Below the pieces are notes generated by a model that made no database searches, was not told the DNA's origin, and saw nothing but the letters and a program-made list of their open reading frames with translations. From Methanocalculus natronophilus (lineage in GTDB: Archaea; Halobacteriota; Methanomicrobia; Methanomicrobiales; Methanocorpusculaceae), in contig NZ_JBCEXH010000002.1 in NCBI RefSeq assembly GCF_038751955.1, positions 1-64,000 on the forward strand: DNA of 64,000 nucleotides, in the 5' to 3' direction. Made by a program: the position numbers and the translations under genes. This document shows, in pieces, positions 59,817-64,000 of the stretch (its first letter is position 1; the number at the start of each line of letters is the position of its first letter).

Positions 59817-60950
59817 ATGACTATTGCCGGGTGTATCAGGGAGAGACTGCTGCGGGCTTGGTTTTATATAAATCAAACCAATCCCTCAGGCGGGGAGGGA
59901 CAGGTACCAGACAGTCTCCAACAGAAGAGCTGTCTGAAAACGTACGCTCCGCTGATTGCAATCATACTCTCAACAGCGTTTGGATTTAGTGTCGCAATAT
60001 ACTCCATCTCAATAGGCTATTATATCATCTTCCAGAATCTCTTCTACATTCCAATCATTATCGCCTGCATTTCCTACCTGACCAGGGGGTTCATCTTCTC
60101 CACCCTGCTCGCCTTTCTGTACTTTATTCTTGTCGCTTCATTTACCCTTGAGCCGGTCATTCTCCAGGGCGCCCTTATCCGGGTGGTATTATTCATCGTG
60201 ATTGCGGGTGTTGTCACCCACCTTGCCCTCCTGAAAACCAGAGCCGAAGAGGCTCTTCTCCTCTCAAACCAACAGCTCCACCTCCTCTCTTCCATTACCC
60301 GGCACGATCTGCTGAATAAACTGATGCCGCTTCGGGGCTACCTTGATCTCCTCTCTGAAAGCCGGATGGATCCAACCCAGCAGAGATATCTCAGGGAGGC
60401 GGATCTTCTCACCCGGTCAATGCAGCGTCATATTGATTTTACCAGGGAGTATGAGAAACTCGGGAAGAATAAACCGACATGGCAGTCAGTTACAGGGATC
60501 ATCAAAGAAATAGTGGAAACCACCCTCCCTGTAACCTTCATATGCGATGTTGCCTGCGATGATATCAAAATCTATGCAGATCCCTTGCTGCCGAGAGTCT
60601 TTGAGAAACTGATCGAAAACTCCAATACCCACGCAGAAGGGGCATCGGAAATTATCATCCGGTGTATGATCGATGAATCAGCCCTTGAGATCATCCTGGA
60701 AGACGATGGGTGCGGGATACCTGATGAACACAAAGAAGCGATTTTCTCACGGGGTGTTGGAAGAAACACCGGATATGGTCTTTACCTCTCTCGAAACATA
60801 CTGGGCATCACCGGGATTTCTATCACTGAGGATAGTGAATCCGGCAAAGGGGCACGGTTTCATATAAAGATCCCAAAGACACGGTTTCGGATTGAGACGT
60901 CATACGAGGAGACAGACTACAAGAATCCAGAATACAATACGACAGAATAA
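59817..60950 (+). CDS. Membrane histidine kinase (HK3)
   Basis: The 377-residue kinase has about four membrane helices (between residues about 40 and 140: LIAIILSTAFGFSVAIYSIS, LFYIPIIIACISYLTRGFIF, LAFLYFILVASFTLEPVIL, VVLFIVIAGVVTHLALL). No separate sensor domain is visible. The H-box is ITRHDLLNKLMPLRGYLDLL and the ATPase boxes are KLIENSNTHAEGASEI, LEDDGCGIPDEHKEA and NTGYGLYLSRNILG. It is the same HDxxNK subfamily as HK1 and HK2. It closes the MCP1-cheW-receiver operon. An AT-rich, long spacer follows it. Confidence 0.88.
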   Translation: MTIAGCIRERLLRAWFYINQTNPSGGEGQVPDSLQQKSCLKTYAPLIAIILSTAFGFSVAIYSISIGYYIIFQNLFYIPIIIACISYLTRGFIFSTLLAFLYFILVASFTLEPVILQGALIRVVLFIVIAGVVTHLALLKTRAEEALLLSNQQLHLLSSITRHDLLNKLMPLRGYLDLLSESRMDPTQQRYLREADLLTRSMQRHIDFTREYEKLGKNKPTWQSVTGIIKEIVETTLPVTFICDVACDDIKIYADPLLPRVFEKLIENSNTHAEGASEIIIRCMIDESALEIILEDDGCGIPDEHKEAIFSRGVGRNTGYGLYLSRNILGITGISITEDSESGKGARFHIKIPKTRFRIETSYEETDYKNPEYNTTE

Positions 60951-60998
60951 TCAAATAAAACGCATTCATTTAAACAATTTTATAATAAAATATATTTT

Positions 60999-61006
60999 AA
61001 TATATA
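60999..61006 (+). promoter_or_regulatory. TATA-like sequence upstream of the second chemoreceptor
   Basis: AATATATA in a strongly AT-rich stretch may be the promoter of the MCP2 gene. The leader would then be about 155 bases. Several other TATA-like words lie close by, so the exact box is uncertain. Confidence 0.35.
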
Positions 61007-61186
61007 AGGCTCTATTTAATAAAAAAGCGCCATTCATCCCTTTTCCGAAACAATTAATTAGAGAGTATAACCTCTTAGAAAAGGAAGGAGTGTACTGTAC
61101 CCGCACCGCAGGAAGCAGTTGCAATCCTCACAAATCATCAGTAATTCACGGAGATATCCGCAAGCGTTCACAGGAGGAGAGTTTAT

Positions 61187-64000
61187 ATGGCACAGGGCTT
61201 ATCAGCCAGGTTTGGCAATATGAAGATCGGGACGAAGATTCTGATCATCTGTCTTGCACTTGTTATCATCCCGACGGTGCTCCTCGGGGTTATGGCATAT
61301 AATTCGGCAAGCGGGGCGATTGAAGAACAGATTGAGACAGAATTTACACTTCGTGTAACAGAGAACCTGCAGCAGACGGATGCAACCTATACGCTCACCA
61401 TGGATCTCTTAATGTCGAGCATGAACGTCCTCAGGTACGATTTCCAGGCAAGAGGAACACCTGAGATCCGTGACGGGCAGCTGGTGCTTGTTGATGCCGC
61501 GGGTGAGGAGTATGTTGTTAATGACAACCACGAGATGGTCGATGGCCTCTCCCGCCAGTTTGACGGAGCAGCAGCCACCATCTTCCAGGTGAGGGACAAC
61601 CAGGCGATCCGGATTGCAACCTCGGTCTATGGTGCAGACGGAAGGCGCGTTGTTGGAACACCACTTGCACAGGAGGTCTATGATGTGGTGGTTGTACGCG
61701 GAGAGACATTTTATGGTACTGCCAATGTGGTTGGTGTCGACTATATCACCGCCTATGAGCCGATCCGCGGACCTGGCGGGAATGTGATCGGCGTCCTTTT
61801 CACCGGTGTCCGGGAAGACGCGACACTTGGTGTTCTAATGGATCAATTTAGAGATACCGTCGTTGGAGAGACAGGATACATCTATATCCTCGATTCTGAT
61901 GGAAACTTAATTCTCCACCCGGAAATGGAAGGAGAGAGTGTTGCCCACCTGGATTTCATCCAGGATATCCTGAGAGAGCAGGAAGGGCTTACCCGGTACT
62001 TCTGGGAGGGTGAAGATAGGATCGTCGCCTACACCTACTATGAGCCTCTCGACTGGTACATCGCTGCCGGTGCGGACTGGGCAGACTTCACGGGACCGAT
62101 AAATGATATCAGGAATGCGATTTTAATCATCGTCATCGGTGCGGTTATCATCGGGGGTGCAATTGCTGTTCTCTTCGGGAGAGGTATCGCACGGAGGATG
62201 GAGGATCTCGTCAATCTCGGCAGGCGTGTCCAGGACGGGGATCTCTCAGGGGAGATTCAGACAGACACAGGCGGCGATGAGATCGGCCAGGTGGCAGAGG
62301 CATTCGGCGGCGTTGTTGCGACGATCCAGCAGTTCGGCTCAGAGATGAATATGATCAGTGATTCCGCAAGCGAAGGCAAGCTGGATGTCAGGGGCGACGC
62401 CGCAAATTTCAAGGGCGATTATGCGAATATGATCCATGGGGTCAACGACATCCTTGACGCCGTCATCGGGCCACTCAATGTTGCGGCAGAATATATCGAC
62501 CGAATCAGTGAGGGGCAGATACCTGATCCGATCACCGATGACTACAAAGGCGACTTCAACGAAATCAAGAATAACTTCAATAAATGTATCAATGCGATAA
62601 ACCTCCTCATTGAGGACGCAAATTTGCTTTCCGGATCGGCAATTGAAGGAAGGCTGGATACACGTGCAGATGCATCAAGGCACCAGGGAGACTTCAGGAA
62701 GATCATCACCGGTGTCAATGATACGCTTGACGCCGTCATCGGGCCACTCAATGTTGCGGCAGAATATATCGACCGGATCAGTGATGGCCAGATTCCAGAG
62801 AAGATCACCGATGATTACAAGGGAGACTTCGCCGAGATCAAGAACAATCTTAACAAGTGCCTGGCTGCCATAACGCTCCTTGTCAAGGATTCAAACATGC
62901 TTGCAGATGCAGCAATTGAAGGTCAGCTTGACACCCGTGCAGATGCAGAGGAGCATGAAGGCGACTTCAGGCTGGTTATTGAGGGATTAAATAATGTTCT
63001 TGATGCCGTTGTCAAGCCCATCAAAGGAATGGGCGGAGCGATGAACAAGATCAGCAAAGGCGATATCCCCGAGAAGATCAGCCGTGAGTTCAAAGGCGAG
63101 TATAATGAACTGAAGGATAGTGTGAACCGGTGCATTGATGCAATCAACATGCTTATCGATGATGCAAACCTCCTCGCCGGGGCAGCTGTTGAAGGAAAGC
63201 TCGCCACCCGTGCAGATGCATCCAAGCACCAGGGAGACTACAGGAAAGTCATTGACGGGTTGAACAACACCCTTGACGCGGTCGTCCAGCCGGTGAACGA
63301 GGTCATCAGGATTGCAGATTCCTTTGCCAATACCGACTTCAGCACAAGCTTCTCTGAAGACGTCCCGGCAAAAGGTGACATGGAGCGGCTGAAGAACGCA
63401 CTCAATAACGTCAGTGCCCAGGTGTCTGAGTCGATCGGTGAAGTCAACCGGATGATGGGCGAACTGGCAGCCATATCTGAAGAGGCAAACGCAAGCGTCG
63501 AAGAGGTCTCATCCGGCGCCCAGCAGATTGCACGCAACACCGGTAAAGTCAGCGAGAACTCCGAGAAGGCAAACAACGGCGGCCAGCAGGTGCTCAGGGC
63601 AATGGAAGACCTCTCTGCAGCAGTTGAGGAGGTCACCTCGAATGCCGAGTCGGTTGCCGCACTCGCACGGAATGCAAACGACCAGTCAAAGGAAGGAGCA
63701 AAGCTTGCCTCTGCCGCTGAGAAGGGAATCGGCGAGATCAGCCAGTCCGCAGAAGATGTCGACCAGATCATCAAGGGCATCAACGAGCAGATGGAGCAGA
63801 TCGGAAAAATTGTCGGCCTGATTTCTGACATCTCCAACCAGACCAACCTGCTCGCACTCAATGCCGCAATCGAGGCAGCACGGGCAGGAGATGCTGGACG
63901 CGGATTTGCAGTTGTTGCAGCTGAAGTCAAATCACTTGCACAGGAGTCGGGATCATCGGCTGAGAATATCGCCAACATGATCGGAGAACTCCAGGCACAG
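61187..64000 (+). CDS. Methyl-accepting chemotaxis protein, partial at window end (MCP2)
   Basis: The reading frame is open for 938 codons and leaves the window inside the signalling domain. ATG 61187 has AGGAGGAGA upstream. Domain order equals MCP1: membrane helix ([20 protein letters not shown]), Cache sensor ([20 protein letters not shown], then [19 protein letters not shown]), second helix, HAMP, poly-HAMP repeats and MCP signalling domain ([19 protein letters not shown]). Codon 224 is ACC, where MCP1 has TAG. Long tracts of the Cache and signalling domains are nearly identical in DNA to MCP1. The ligand is unknown. Confidence 0.95.
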   Translation, partial: MAQGLSARFGNMKIGTKILIICLALVIIPTVLLGVMAYNSASGAIEEQIETEFTLRVTENLQQTDATYTLTMDLLMSSMNVLRYDFQARGTPEIRDGQLVLVDAAGEEYVVNDNHEMVDGLSRQFDGAAATIFQVRDNQAIRIATSVYGADGRRVVGTPLAQEVYDVVVVRGETFYGTANVVGVDYITAYEPIRGPGGNVIGVLFTGVREDATLGVLMDQFRDTVVGETGYIYILDSDGNLILHPEMEGESVAHLDFIQDILREQEGLTRYFWEGEDRIVAYTYYEPLDWYIAAGADWADFTGPINDIRNAILIIVIGAVIIGGAIAVLFGRGIARRMEDLVNLGRRVQDGDLSGEIQTDTGGDEIGQVAEAFGGVVATIQQFGSEMNMISDSASEGKLDVRGDAANFKGDYANMIHGVNDILDAVIGPLNVAAEYIDRISEGQIPDPITDDYKGDFNEIKNNFNKCINAINLLIEDANLLSGSAIEGRLDTRADASRHQGDFRKIITGVNDTLDAVIGPLNVAAEYIDRISDGQIPEKITDDYKGDFAEIKNNLNKCLAAITLLVKDSNMLADAAIEGQLDTRADAEEHEGDFRLVIEGLNNVLDAVVKPIKGMGGAMNKISKGDIPEKISREFKGEYNELKDSVNRCIDAINMLIDDANLLAGAAVEGKLATRADASKHQGDYRKVIDGLNNTLDAVVQPVNEVIRIADSFANTDFSTSFSEDVPAKGDMERLKNALNNVSAQVSESIGEVNRMMGELAAISEEANASVEEVSSGAQQIARNTGKVSENSEKANNGGQQVLRAMEDLSAAVEEVTSNAESVAALARNANDQSKEGAKLASAAEKGIGEISQSAEDVDQIIKGINEQMEQIGKIVGLISDISNQTNLLALNAAIEAARAGDAGRGFAVVAAEVKSLAQESGSSAENIANMIGELQAQ
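62468..63013 (+). repeat. 273-base tandem repeats encoding HAMP pairs in MCP2
   Basis: Two units with a 273-base period begin at 62468 and 62741 (marker GGGCCACTCAATGTTGCGGC), encoding 91 residues each, and a third more diverged unit follows. The period is the same as in MCP1, but the sequences differ more between units. Confidence 0.8.

Overview
This window is from a methanogenic archaeon, most likely of the order Methanomicrobiales; the order is inferred from gene content, not from a tree. Methanogen-specific families are present: a methanogenesis marker 8 protein (DUF2099), the DUF1890/DUF1894 pair, an NrpR-type regulator and a DUF5591 (archaeosine-synthase core) protein. General archaeal genes include a complete A-type ATP synthase operon, membrane-anchored LonB, a thermosome subunit, Nob1, GfcR and RtcA. 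Base composition is close to balanced. Genes are densely packed with many 4-nt ATGA/GTGA overlaps, and promoters look archaeal (TATA boxes, oligo-T ends). I saw no insertion sequence, CRISPR array or rRNA.

Layout. 0-5.1 kb: NrpR-like regulator, a flavin disulfide oxidoreductase, a dGTPase-like HD protein and a PIN toxin-antitoxin-like pair. 5.1-6.0 kb: a long spacer holding what looks like a roughly 345-nt structured RNA of unknown family. 6-11.4 kb: HEAT-repeat protein, DUF1894/DUF1890, a sulfur-carrier/NcsA/E1-like set for tRNA thiolation or sulfur transfer, marker 8 and DUF5591. 11.4-14.7 kb: an accessory patch with two small membrane proteins, a 47-residue DUF4177-like gene and an XRE-ImmA/PIN pair behind a palindromic promoter. 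14.8-20.6 kb: membrane protein, ferredoxin-like protein, LarE, MoaD/MoaE, a decayed membrane-protein gene and a glutaredoxin/FTR-rubredoxin/MsrA redox operon. 20.7-24.4 kb: PAS and RecA-like signalling proteins, PGK and a methyltransferase.

24.4-33.3 kb is the A-ATP synthase operon (atpHIKECFABD), read on the minus strand and preceded by a zinc-ribbon gene and an unknown gene. 33.4-39.5 kb holds a type IV pilus-like ATPase and TadC/FlaJ pair, with two KaiC-like ATPases diverging from them. 39.4-45.1 kb is an operon lonB-tldD-pmbA-bofA-queG-like. 45.2-48.0 kb is prs-rtcA-nob1-gfcR, followed by a thermosome subunit, a HAD phosphatase and tRNA-Ser(CGA).

50.8-64 kb is a signalling region with two CheC phosphatases, CheY, three histidine kinases of one subfamily, CheW, a second receiver protein and two paralogous methyl-accepting chemotaxis proteins with poly-HAMP arrays. 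The first chemoreceptor has an in-frame amber codon in its sensor domain; the second runs off the window end. No CheA, CheB or CheR is seen here. The most unusual items are the structured RNA at 5.3-5.6 kb and the amber-interrupted chemoreceptor.
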